64,000 nt of DNA, from positions 1-64,000 of the forward strand of contig JBBQJI010000024.1 of assembly GCA_038325765.1 (NCBI GenBank). Reading direction: 5' to 3'. The notes beneath the pieces are model-generated. The model worked only from the letters and a program-made list of their open reading frames with translations, searched no databases and was not told the DNA's origin. Of this stretch, positions 41,401-49,288 are shown one piece after another (the stretch's first letter is position 1; each line of letters begins with the position of its first letter). The DNA comes from Xiheibacterium sp038325765 (GTDB taxonomy: Bacteria; Myxococcota_A; Polyangia; Nannocystales; Nannocystaceae). The translations under genes were made by a program, and so were the position numbers.

Positions 41401-43140
41401 ATGAACTGCCGAACGGCGACATCACTCGCGGCCTACGGGCTGCTCTTCGCTCCACTGACGTCGCTCGCGTGTGGTGGTGGCAGCAGCAGCAGCGGGACCG
41501 ACGATGCCACGGACGCGACCGCGACCGCGACGACGGAGACCTCCGCCGGGCCCGGCGGCCCCGACACCGGGGATTCGAGCATCACCGACGACACCGGCGA
41601 TACCGGCGATACGACCGAGGTCGAGCCGGCGCCCGCCGGCCTGCGCCGGGTGCTCTCCCACCAGTACGTCGCCAGCGTGGAACTACTGCTCGGTGCGCAG
41701 GCCGCCGCCGTCGCCGATCCCCCCAACGATCCCTCACTCGGCGGTTTCGATGTCGTCGCCGCGGCCGAGCTGTCGCTGTCGCCGTCGGACGTCGAGCAGT
41801 ACGAGCGCTCGGCCAACGCGATCGCACGGGCGACCATCTTGGCGCCGCAGCGCCTCGCCCAGACGGTGCCGTGCGTCGCCGAGGCCGATCCCGCGGACGC
41901 GTGCTTCACCGATCTGGCCCGGGACTTCGGACGCCTCGCGTGGCGACGGCCGCTGACCAACCTCGAGCTGGCGACCTACGCAGGCGTGGGGGTGGCGGCC
42001 AAGCAGTGGGACGGCGGCACGTTCATGACCGGCGTGCAGTACCTGCTCGTCGCGATGCTGCAGTCGCCGCGCTTCCTCTACATCGTCGAGCTCGGCACGC
42101 TCCCCGACGACGGCGGCCCCCGTGCCCTCACGCAGCACGAGCTCGCGGCGCGGCTCTCGTTCTTCCTCGCCGGCCGCACCCCCGACGCGGTGCTGCTCGA
42201 TCGCGCCGACGCCGGGACCCTCGACGAGGCCGGCCTGCGCGAGGCGGCCTGGGCGCTGCTCGACGAGCCCGGCGCCCGCGACGTCGTCGCCCGCTTCTAC
42301 GACGAGCTCCTGACCATCCGTGGGCTCCGGCAAAAGGGCAAGGACCCGGAGCTGTTCCCCTCGTTCGGACCGGAGCTCGCGGCGTCGATGCGCGAGGAGA
42401 CCCAGCGGCTCATCGCCGACATCGTGTTCGAGCAAGACGGTGACGTGCTCGATCTCATCGACTCCGAGTACACCTGGGTCGACGCCAACCTCGCCGCGCT
42501 GTACGGGGTCGCCGCGCCGCCCGCGGGTCAATGGGCGCAGTTCGAGCTGCCCGCGGAGCAACGCCGAGCCGGCATCCTCACCCACGCCGGCGTGCTGGCG
42601 ATGTTCGCCCACGGCGAGCTCAACTCGCCGACACGCCGCGGCCTGTTCGTGCAAGAGCACCTGCTGTGCACGCCGGTGCCGCCGACCCCACCCGACGTCA
42701 ACCCGACGCTGCCGGACACCAGCGAGCCGATGACGCTGCGCCAGCGCCTCGAGGAGACCCACCTCGAGGTCGACAGCTGCGCGGGCTGCCATCTGCAGAT
42801 GGATCCGATCGGCTTCGCGTACGAACACTTCGATCCGATCGGCGCCTACCGCACGACGGACAACGGCTTCCCGATCGACTCCGCCGCCGAGGATCCCACG
42901 CTCGGTGGTTTCGCCGACGCCGCCGAACTCGCCGCGCTGGTGCGCGACGATCCCCGCCTGCCGCGCTGCCTGGTCGATCAGGTCTACACCTCGGCGCTGG
43001 GCTTTCGCCAGACGCCGATGCAGATGTCGGCGCTCGACGACATCGGCGAGAGCTTCGTCTCCACCGATCACAACATGCGTGCGCTGCTCGTCGAGATCGC
43101 CACGAGTCCCCTGTTCCGTTTCGTCGACGAGCCCAAGTGA
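41401..43140 (+). CDS. DUF1592 domain lipoprotein with cytochrome-like CxxCH
   Basis: 579 residues. Lipoprotein signal (LLFAPLTSLAC) followed by a Gly/Ser/Thr/Asp linker of about 60 residues. The conserved part follows the DUF1587/1592/1588/1585 order: FGRLAWRRPLTNLELATY, then QSPRFLYIVELG, RAGILTHAGVLAMFAHGELN, then the CAGCH motif near 460 in SCAGCHLQMDPIGFAYEHFD, and a final SALGFRQTPM segment. These proteins occur with DUF1552 partners in planctomycetes and myxobacteria. A role in outer-surface breakdown of complex polymers is often assumed but not shown. CxxCH could bind haem. Confidence 0.93.
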   Translation: MNCRTATSLAAYGLLFAPLTSLACGGGSSSSGTDDATDATATATTETSAGPGGPDTGDSSITDDTGDTGDTTEVEPAPAGLRRVLSHQYVASVELLLGAQAAAVADPPNDPSLGGFDVVAAAELSLSPSDVEQYERSANAIARATILAPQRLAQTVPCVAEADPADACFTDLARDFGRLAWRRPLTNLELATYAGVGVAAKQWDGGTFMTGVQYLLVAMLQSPRFLYIVELGTLPDDGGPRALTQHELAARLSFFLAGRTPDAVLLDRADAGTLDEAGLREAAWALLDEPGARDVVARFYDELLTIRGLRQKGKDPELFPSFGPELAASMREETQRLIADIVFEQDGDVLDLIDSEYTWVDANLAALYGVAAPPAGQWAQFELPAEQRRAGILTHAGVLAMFAHGELNSPTRRGLFVQEHLLCTPVPPTPPDVNPTLPDTSEPMTLRQRLEETHLEVDSCAGCHLQMDPIGFAYEHFDPIGAYRTTDNGFPIDSAAEDPTLGGFADAAELAALVRDDPRLPRCLVDQVYTSALGFRQTPMQMSALDDIGESFVSTDHNMRALLVEIATSPLFRFVDEPK

Positions 43141-43156
43141 AGGCAGGGAGTCCACC

Positions 43157-44545
43157 ATGCACGTGATGCGCAATTTCCGGATGAATCGTCGCCAGCTCCT
43201 TCGGGGCATGCTCGGGGGCGCTGCCGTGGCCGTCGGCCTTCCGCCGCTCGAGGCCATGCTCAACCGCCACGGTGATGCCCACGCCGACGGCAGCGCGTTG
43301 CCCGTGCGATTCCTGTCGGTCATGTTCGGCTGCGGCGTCCAGCTCGATCGCTGGGAGCCCGCGCAGGTGGGCGCCGACTGGGAACTGTCGCCCCAACTCG
43401 CGCCGTTTGCCGACGTGAAGGAGTACCTCACGGTGTGCACCGGCCTCCGCAACCGCTTCGGCGGCCAGGCGATCACGCACCACGAGGGGATGTGCGTGTT
43501 CAACGGCTACGACTTCGCACCCCGCCCCGATCTACCGGGCTTCGCCTCGGACTGGGGCGGCCCGACCATCGACCAGGTGATCGCCGACGCGATCTTCGCG
43601 CGGCCCAACCCCACGCCCGTACGCTCGATGCAGGTCGCGTGGACCAAGTTCGACAGCCCGGCCGACAACGGCAGCACCGCGAAGACGATCTCGGCGCGGG
43701 GCGTCCCTGGCAATCTGACGATGCTCTACCCCGAGGCGAATCCGCGTTCGGTGTGGCAGTCGCTGTTCGGCGAGTTCTCGGCGCCCAAGGACGACCGCGA
43801 ACAGAGGCTGTCTGTGCTCGACGTCGTCCGCGACGACACCGCGCGGCTGTATGACGAGCTCGGGGTCAAGGATCGGCAGCGACTCGACGCGCATCTCGAG
43901 GCGGTCGCCGAGCTCGAGGGCAAGATCTCGGCGATGCCGCCGGCGTGCCTGCTCCCCGCCCAGCCCGATCACGAGAACGACGAGCCCAACGCCCAGGAGC
44001 AGCTGATCCTCACCAACGAGATCATGGCCGATCTTCTCGCCTACGCGTTCTCGTGCGACATCACGCGGGTGGCCTCGTACCACATGCTCAGCGTCGCCTC
44101 CGAGGTGCAGTTCGGCGAGCTCGGGCACTCGACGACGCAGCACGGCGACAGCCACGCCGGCGACGAGAACTACAACGAGGGCATCGTCTTCATCATGTCG
44201 CGCATCGCCGATCTGATGCAGCGCTTCCGCGACACCCTCGATGTCGATGGCACCAACCTGCTCGACTCGTCGATGCTGTTCGCCAGCACCGAGGTCTCGC
44301 AGGGCTGGAGTCACAGCTGGCAGCGGCTCCCGATCATCCTGGGCGGCCACGGCCGCGGTCACCTGGTGCACCCCGGCATCCACTACCAGGCGATCCCGCA
44401 GACGAACACGACCGACGACTACACCTCGGCGGGCAACACCACCGACGTGTTGCTCACGCTGCTGCGGGCGTTCGATCCCGAGGCCCAGAGCGTGGGCGGC
44501 GGCGCGCCGCTGTCGACGACGCCCCTCGACGCGATCATGGCCTGA
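43157..44545 (+). CDS. DUF1552 domain protein with Tat-type signal
   Basis: 462 residues. The N-terminus MNRRQLLRGMLGGAAVAVGL is a twin-arginine signal, so it is exported folded. The body matches DUF1552: RFLSVMFGCGVQLDRWEP, PQLAPFADVKEYLTVCTGL, ITHHEGMCVFNG and a late STEVSQGWSHSWQRLPIILG followed by GHGRG. It starts 16 bp after the DUF1592 stop with GGGAG as ribosome site, so the two form an operon and probably one complex. Its stop codon lies inside a 10-bp tandem repeat. Confidence 0.93.
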   Translation: MHVMRNFRMNRRQLLRGMLGGAAVAVGLPPLEAMLNRHGDAHADGSALPVRFLSVMFGCGVQLDRWEPAQVGADWELSPQLAPFADVKEYLTVCTGLRNRFGGQAITHHEGMCVFNGYDFAPRPDLPGFASDWGGPTIDQVIADAIFARPNPTPVRSMQVAWTKFDSPADNGSTAKTISARGVPGNLTMLYPEANPRSVWQSLFGEFSAPKDDREQRLSVLDVVRDDTARLYDELGVKDRQRLDAHLEAVAELEGKISAMPPACLLPAQPDHENDEPNAQEQLILTNEIMADLLAYAFSCDITRVASYHMLSVASEVQFGELGHSTTQHGDSHAGDENYNEGIVFIMSRIADLMQRFRDTLDVDGTNLLDSSMLFASTEVSQGWSHSWQRLPIILGGHGRGHLVHPGIHYQAIPQTNTTDDYTSAGNTTDVLLTLLRAFDPEAQSVGGGAPLSTTPLDAIMA

Positions 44546-44640
44546 CGTGGCCTGGCGTGGCCTGGCCTGGCCCGGCGTGGCCTGGCGTGGCGTGGCGTGG
44601 CCTGGCGTGGCCTGGCGTGGCCTGGCGTGGCCTGGCGTGG
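44538..44640. repeat. 10-bp tandem repeat spanning the DUF1552 stop codon
   Basis: About ten copies of GGCCTGGCGT, some lacking half a unit. The first unit carries the gene's TGA. The period is not a multiple of three, so expansion 5' of the stop would have been selected against, while 3' growth is free. The rest of the gap to 44706 shows nothing. Confidence 0.85.
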
Positions 44641-44706
44641 GCCGTCCGGGGCGCCTCGCTGTTGCGCTGATGTGGCTCGACACCACGATCGCGCGGGGCC
44701 CCCAGC

Positions 44707-45171
44707 TCACCGCGCGTTCGCCCCCGGATCGTGCGCGGCGGCGATCAGCCACCCGTCGGCGCCCAGCAGCGCGTCGGCGTCTTCGACCGATCCGACGATC
44801 GCGAACCCGGAACTGCCGAGGTCTTGCTCGAAGCGCGCGACCTGCAGCCGCCCGACCGTCGACCGCACCACAGTGACGCAGCGGCGGACTCGGCTGAGGA
44901 CATCGCGCTTGAACCCGGGCAACGCGGCCTCGAAGGCGGGATCGTTGCGTCCGACCGGCTGCCGCGAATCGATGACGAGGTCGAGCTCGGCCAGGGGCAG
45001 GCGCCCGAGCACGGCGCCGATCTCGTCGTAGAACGCGCGGACTTCCTCGACATCGGCGCCGAGCGGCTTGGCGGTGCGCGTGAACAGGATGACGGGCCGA
45101 TCCGCGAGCGCTTCGAGGGTCGCGCGGTCGTTGGCGTAGGGCAGCACGCCGGCGGGCAGTCGGACCACCAC
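44707..45171 (-). CDS. Hypothetical protein
   Basis: 154 residues from a GTG, acidic N-terminal half: ADRPVILFTRTAKPLGADVE, LPLAELDLVIDSRQPVGRND, then VRRCVTVVRSTVGRLQVARF and a C-terminal SVEDADALLGAD. The strand-helix alternation with an LVIDSR loop looks like a small alpha/beta (STAS-like) domain, and similar short proteins occur in other myxobacteria as far as I recall. No motif fixes a function. Single gene. Confidence 0.7.
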   Translation of the reverse strand: MVVRLPAGVLPYANDRATLEALADRPVILFTRTAKPLGADVEEVRAFYDEIGAVLGRLPLAELDLVIDSRQPVGRNDPAFEAALPGFKRDVLSRVRRCVTVVRSTVGRLQVARFEQDLGSSGFAIVGSVEDADALLGADGWLIAAAHDPGANAR

Positions 45172-45310
45172 GCAGCTTTATTACGCCGTTTGGCGGCACG
45201 CAATCGCGACCGCCGCGGCTACGGCGCGGCGGCCTCGCACGAGCGGACGGGGCTCGGGGACCGATGCACGTGAAGCGAAACACGGGCGATGCCGATGTGC
45301 ACGTCCGCCG

Positions 45311-45349
45311 CCAACGGATGATTCGGTGGGCCCATCCGTTGGGTACACT
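45311..45349 (+). promoter_or_regulatory. Inverted repeat and -10 upstream of the ArsR-type gene
   Basis: Perfect 10-bp arms CCAACGGATG (45311-45320) and CATCCGTTGG (45333-45342) with a 12-bp spacer, followed at once by TACACT (45344-45349). An operator covering the -10/-35 region is the likely role, with the downstream ArsR-type regulator as the binder. Confidence 0.5.
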
Positions 45350-45372
45350 GCGTGCGTCCGATCTGCTCGATC

Positions 45373-45522
45373 ATGCCGCCGTGGAGCGCGGTGAACATCA
45401 GCGGCGTAGCCGGGTGCGCGGCGCGCTGTCACCACTGGAGCGACCGCGGCTACGCCTGCGAGGACCTCGGCGGGCACAACTGGTGGTTCTATCAGCGCAT
45501 GCGCAGCCCGAAGACGTCGTAG
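45373..45522 (+). CDS. Small protein or gene tail preceding the ArsR-type gene
   Basis: 49 codons: starts MPPWSAVNIS and contains CAARCHHWSDRGYACEDLGG and HNWWFYQRMRSP. The composition (Cys, His, Trp, Tyr) is unlike random GC-rich DNA. Its TAG overlaps the GTG of the regulator gene by one base (TAGTG), so translation would be coupled. It may be the C-terminal end of a lost larger protein rather than a real small one; no family was recognised. Confidence 0.35.
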   Translation: MPPWSAVNISGVAGCAARCHHWSDRGYACEDLGGHNWWFYQRMRSPKTS

Positions 45523-45869
45523 TGGCGGATCTCGACCGCACGTTGCTCGCGCTCGCCGATCCCACGCGCCGTCGCGTGGTCGATCTGCTGCGCGTGAGTC
45601 CACGTCGCGCAGGTGAGCTCGCCGATGCCGTCGGCACGAGTCCACCCGCGATGAGTCGGCACCTCCGGGTGCTGCGGATGGGCGGGCTCGTGCGCGAGGA
45701 TCACGACGGTGAGGACGCCCGCGTCCGTCACGGCTGGTCCGCGCTGCGCCCCGATCATCCCGCCCGCCACGGCAACGTCGGCGCCGACTTCGACCGCATG
45801 ATCGGGCAGTGGTGGGGCGCGCTGTTGACCGGGCTGCGCGAGCATGTCGCCGCGAGGCAGCAGGAGTGA
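45522..45869 (+). CDS. ArsR family transcriptional regulator
   Basis: 115 residues from a GTG at 45522. Winged-helix core: LDRTLLALADPTRRRVVDLL, then ELADAVGTSPPAMSRHLRVL (recognition helix) and GLVREDHDGEDARVR (wing). The tail HGWSALRPDHPARHGNVGAD is less typical than the usual YRLRPE..LAEL segment and may reflect small indels. No metal-binding Cys pair is seen, so it belongs to the non-metal subgroup. An inverted repeat at 45311-45342 is its likely operator. Confidence 0.8.
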   Translation: MADLDRTLLALADPTRRRVVDLLRVSPRRAGELADAVGTSPPAMSRHLRVLRMGGLVREDHDGEDARVRHGWSALRPDHPARHGNVGADFDRMIGQWWGALLTGLREHVAARQQE

Positions 45870-45898
45870 CCGGCGTGTTCCGGCGCGGAGGCTGCAGT

Positions 45899-46165
45899 TC
45901 AGTACAGCGGCCCGGTATCCTCGTTCAACCGCACGAGTTCCTCGTCCCATGAGATCTCGGCCACCACCGCGCCGGTCCGGTGGGTCACCAGGCTCTCGCG
46001 GCGGCTGATCTCGCCGATCCTGGCGACGGCGGCACCATGGGCGGCGCTCGTGACGAAGGCCATCATCGCCGCCTCGTCGCGCCACACGGTGAACGTGCGG
46101 GCTGTCGCGCATGACATCGACACGCCGAGCTGCGAGGCGGACCAGTGCGCCGGCACCCGCGGCAT
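45899..46165 (-). pseudogene. 5'-truncated monooxygenase-like (DUF3291-type) protein
   Basis: 88 codons reading TARTFTVWRDEAAMMAFVTS, then AAHGAAVARIGEISRRESLV and AVVAEISWDEELVRLN. The FTVWRDEAAMxAFV...H block is that of small dimeric alpha/beta-barrel proteins related to antibiotic-biosynthesis monooxygenases. The first 40 or so residues expected in that family are missing, and the 5' end runs into a facing fragment. Either a truncated or a very short version. Confidence 0.5.
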
Positions 46166-46345
46166 GGCGCTCGCCCGCGGCGGCGACGGCCCGCTCTACT
46201 ACGCCGGCGAGAGCCACGGCGGCAACAGCGTGCACCACCGCTTGCCCGACGATCTCGACGCCTCGGCGCCCAACGTCGCGAACGATCCCTACAACGAACC
46301 GTATGGGCTCGATGGCGCGGTCGCCGTGATCCCGCGGAACCGGCG
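46113..46345 (+). pseudogene. Fragment of an unknown protein, facing the truncated monooxygenase gene
   Basis: A plus-strand frame without a start reads CEADQCAGTRGMALARGGDG, then PLYYAGESHGGNSVHHRLPD and PNVANDPYNEPYGLDGAVAV. Its residue mix (Asn, Tyr, His) suggests real coding sequence. It has neither a proper beginning nor an end before the selA 3' end. No family recognised. With the previous entry it forms another head-to-head junction, near 46110-46165. Confidence 0.35.
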
Positions 46346-46356
46346 GGGGTTCGGCG

Positions 46357-47727
46357 TCAGCGGCCTACGCCCGCGGCGAGCACGGCCATGGCGAGCACGT
46401 CGTCGTCGCCGGGGTGCACGGTGCGCAGATCGAGCAGCACGGCGTCGGCTTCGACGCGCCCGAACACCGGCGGTTCTCCCTGCCGCAACGCCCGCAGGAG
46501 CACCGTCGCGCGCCCCGGCAGGCGCAGCGCCACACTGGCGATGCCCTCGCCCGGCAGACTGCCGCCGCCGATCGTCGCCTCGACGTCGACGACGCTGCGC
46601 GCATCGAGGCCGAGTCGCTCGGCGAGCGCCCACCCACGTCGCCGCAACGCATCGGTCGTGGCGGCGACCATCGTGTGCAGCGGCAGCGCGGGCGCAGGCT
46701 CGGCGGCGGCGTGGGCCAGCGCCGTGGCATGCAGTGCCGCGATGGTGGTCTTGTCGGGACGCAGCGCCCGCGCCATCGGATGTCGGCGGATCCGATCGAC
46801 CCACAGCGTCGCGCCGGCGACAAGCCCAGCTTGGGGTCCGCCGAGCAGCTTGTCACCGCTGGCGAGGACCACGTCGGCGCCCCACTCGAGATACTGCGCG
46901 ACGGTGGGCTCGCGCGCCGGCAGGTTCCCGCCGAGCGATCCGCTGCCGACGTCGGCGACGAGCGGCACGCCGCGGGCACGGGCCAAGGCCGCGAGCTTTG
47001 GCAGCTCGACCTCGGCGACGTAGCCGCGCTGCTCGAAGTTCGACAGGTGCACCCACAGGATCGCGCTGGCCCCCGGCCCGCCGCCGGGCCCCGGCGCGAG
47101 CGCGGCCTCGTAGTCGCCCAGGTGCGTGCGGTTGGTGCTGCCGACCCCGACGACGCGACAGCCGCCTGCCGCCGCCATGGTCGCGACGCGGAACCCGTCG
47201 CCGATCTCCACCATCTGGCCGAGCGACAGCACCACGCCGCCGGGATCGCCGAGCACCGTGCACGCGACCAGCAGTGCCGCCGCGTTGTTGTTGACGACAT
47301 GCACATCGGGCGCGCCGACGACCGCGGCGAGCAGCGGCGAGAGCCACGTGAACCTCGAGCCCCGCGCGCCGGTGTCGAGATCGACCTCGAGATCGCAGGC
47401 GCCCGCGGCCGCCGCAGCCGCAGTGATCGCCGCGTCCGACCACGGCGCACGGCCGAGGTTGGTGTGCAGCAGCACGCCGGTGGCGTTGATGACCCGCCGC
47501 GGACGGGCGATCGACCACCGCTCGAGCCGCGCCGCGACCTCGGCGGCGAAGTGGGCAGCATCCGGCGGCGGCGTCCCGGTGCCCTCGCGCACCCGGGCGC
47601 GCAGCTCGGCGAGCATCGACTCTGCAACGCGGCGCACGATCTCACGCCGCCATGGCATGCCGGCGAGGGCCGCGGCATCGAGCACGCGATCCATCTTGGG
47701 CAAACGAGCGAGGGCGCCGTCGTCCAT
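46357..47727 (-). CDS. selA: L-seryl-tRNA(Sec) selenium transferase
   Basis: 456 residues. SelA converts Ser-tRNA(Sec) to Sec-tRNA(Sec) with selenophosphate, using pyridoxal phosphate. Typical blocks: INATGVLLHTNLGRAPW, FEQRGY, VADVGSGSLGG and the PLP-lysine site ASGDKLLGGPQAGL (Lys near 293). N-terminal LPKMDRVLD is also characteristic. Start at ATG 47727, supported by TACCAT 9 bp upstream; the longer frame runs into a dispersed repeat. Its presence implies the genome makes selenoproteins, although selB, selC and selD are not in the window. Confidence 0.95.
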   Translation of the reverse strand: MDDGALARLPKMDRVLDAAALAGMPWRREIVRRVAESMLAELRARVREGTGTPPPDAAHFAAEVAARLERWSIARPRRVINATGVLLHTNLGRAPWSDAAITAAAAAAGACDLEVDLDTGARGSRFTWLSPLLAAVVGAPDVHVVNNNAAALLVACTVLGDPGGVVLSLGQMVEIGDGFRVATMAAAGGCRVVGVGSTNRTHLGDYEAALAPGPGGGPGASAILWVHLSNFEQRGYVAEVELPKLAALARARGVPLVADVGSGSLGGNLPAREPTVAQYLEWGADVVLASGDKLLGGPQAGLVAGATLWVDRIRRHPMARALRPDKTTIAALHATALAHAAAEPAPALPLHTMVAATTDALRRRGWALAERLGLDARSVVDVEATIGGGSLPGEGIASVALRLPGRATVLLRALRQGEPPVFGRVEADAVLLDLRTVHPGDDDVLAMAVLAAGVGR

Positions 47728-47736
47728 GGGCGCCCG

Positions 47737-47742
47737 ATGGTA
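47737..47742 (-). promoter_or_regulatory. Candidate -10 element of selA
   Basis: Minus-strand TACCAT lies 9 bp before the selA ATG with no ribosome site between, consistent with a leaderless or near-leaderless message. Confidence 0.4.
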
Positions 47743-47767
47743 CCCGACGCGCGACGCAGGGTGCCAT

Positions 47768-47858
47768 CTCAGTCCCTCTGGGGGACCGGCCCGGTCCCGC
47801 TTCCACCGGGCGAAGCCCGGCGGAACCTTCCCCCTCCCATTCGCTGTCGCTCTCTCAG
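47768..47858 (-). repeat. Inverted dispersed copy of the left-end 80-bp repeat
   Basis: Read on the minus strand, this 91-bp stretch matches the unit at 21-100 almost base for base, including both hairpins (GGCTTCGCC replaces GGCTTTGCC, keeping the stem). It lies between selA and the fibro-slime gene, whose stop codon is formed inside it. A copy 47 kb away in the opposite orientation shows that the element moves or is spread by recombination. Confidence 0.85.
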
Positions 47859-48742
47859 CCGTCGCACACGTCGCCGAGCTCGAAGCGCAGGACGGCCTCG
47901 GTGGGCCCGCGATCGGCGTGGAAGACATCCAGCGGATAGCTCTGCCCGGGCTCGAGCCCGAGCGCGTCGAGTTCGACGTCGACGAACTGTTCCCCGTGTC
48001 GTCCGCCGACGTCCGCGGCAAGCCAGCCATCGATGAACACCCAGACATCGTCGTCACCGCCGAAGCTCAGCACCTCGCCGCCCTCGTAGCGCAGCGTCGC
48101 ATGCACGGCCGTCGTGAAGCGGTGGTTGTGGTCGTCGCCCTCGTCGCCGAAGCCGAGCCCGTCGATCGGCAGAAACATCGCCGAGTCGAACACGGCCTTC
48201 CCCGGCGATTCTTCGTACACCGACAACTCGATCTCGAACCGCTCGTTGACGCCCTCGACGTCGGCGTACCACTGCGCGAAGGTGTCGGCGTCCGTGATCG
48301 CGACCGTGCCGCCGTACTCGGGATCGAGGACGGGTACGCCGCCGGGTCCGAGCTCGGCCAGCACCAGGCCCGGCAGGATCACCGCGCCGCCCGGCATCGA
48401 CATGTCGGGATGCGCTGCAGTGAAATCGCGAATGGTGGCGATCACCGGGCCGCAGCCCGGCGTCGGCTCGCCCGACGAGGAGCCGCCGTCGGCGGTCGTG
48501 GTCGAATCGGCGCCGCCGGTGGTCGTGGAGCGTTCGGTGGTGGGATCCGGGCCCGTTACACTGGTCCCACTCGACGTCGTCGTCGTCTCGCCCGAGGTGC
48601 CCGCAGGCGCGGTGCTCGGCCCGTCGTCCCCGAACGAGGCCACCACCGCGGTGGTCTCGTCGCTTCCCGCTGCGCCGCCGGGCGACCCGCAGGCCAACGG
48701 CGCACACGCCACGATCAGAGCGACGTCGCGCACGGGAGCCAT
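47855..48742 (-). CDS. Fibro-slime domain lipoprotein
   Basis: 295 residues. Signal with lipobox near VACAPLACG, then a 70-residue Ser/Thr/Gly linker, then a fibro-slime domain: TIRDFTAAHPDM, DTFAQWYADVEGVNERFEIE, a LSFGGDDDVWVFIDGWLA strand pair and DVFHADRGPTEAVLRFE at the end. The domain is found in surface proteins of fibre-degrading and gliding bacteria and is thought to bind carbohydrate. It would sit on the outer membrane. The stop codon lies in the dispersed repeat next to it. Confidence 0.9.
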   Translation of the reverse strand: MAPVRDVALIVACAPLACGSPGGAAGSDETTAVVASFGDDGPSTAPAGTSGETTTTSSGTSVTGPDPTTERSTTTGGADSTTTADGGSSSGEPTPGCGPVIATIRDFTAAHPDMSMPGGAVILPGLVLAELGPGGVPVLDPEYGGTVAITDADTFAQWYADVEGVNERFEIELSVYEESPGKAVFDSAMFLPIDGLGFGDEGDDHNHRFTTAVHATLRYEGGEVLSFGGDDDVWVFIDGWLAADVGGRHGEQFVDVELDALGLEPGQSYPLDVFHADRGPTEAVLRFELGDVCDG

Positions 48743-48820
48743 GGTGAGGAGACACCGCCCGCGCTGTCAAACCACATCGTGGGTCGGGCGCGGATCCGAT
48801 CGCCCGCACCGCAGCCGGCC

Positions 48821-49288
48821 TCACAGCAAAAGCATCACGGCGACCAGTCCGCCGAAGATCGTGACGCCGACGAGCGGCAGCAGGACCCCAGAGCGCACCG
48901 GCACCTCGTCGTCGTGGGTCGCGGTCGCGGTCATCGTGGTCTCTCCCGCGCGCGCCAGCACGTGTGCGACCTGCGATGCCGGATGGCTGAGTGTGAGCAG
49001 CAGCTCACCCAGCGCGATCACCTGACCGTGGCCCACCTGCGCCCGTTCGCCTGCGGCCTCGCCGTCGACACGCACGCCGTTCTTGCTGCCGAGATCGCGC
49101 ACCGTCACGCCGTCGGGGCCGACGTCGAGCTCGGCGTGGCGGCGCGACACGTCCTCGTGCTCGAGCGACACCGTCACCTCCGAGCCGCGGCCGAGCACGT
49201 GGATGCCGTACGGCAGCGGGTGCACGCGGCCGGCGTGCACGCCGTTGGACTCGAGCAGCTGTGGCACCATCGATCGCGGGCTCGTCAT
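48821..49288 (-). CDS. FHA domain protein with C-terminal membrane anchor
   Basis: 155 residues. The FHA domain (about 20-100) has the phosphothreonine-binding residues in VLGRGSEVTVSLEHEDVSRRHAEL and DLGSKNGVRVDG. A hydrophobic helix at the C-terminus (VLLPLVGVTIFGGLVAVMLL) anchors it with the FHA domain in the cytoplasm. FHA proteins read Thr phosphorylation by Ser/Thr kinases, which myxobacteria have in large numbers. The ATG overlaps the stop of the ComEC-like gene (ATGA). Confidence 0.93.
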   Translation of the reverse strand: MTSPRSMVPQLLESNGVHAGRVHPLPYGIHVLGRGSEVTVSLEHEDVSRRHAELDVGPDGVTVRDLGSKNGVRVDGEAAGERAQVGHGQVIALGELLLTLSHPASQVAHVLARAGETTMTATATHDDEVPVRSGVLLPLVGVTIFGGLVAVMLLL

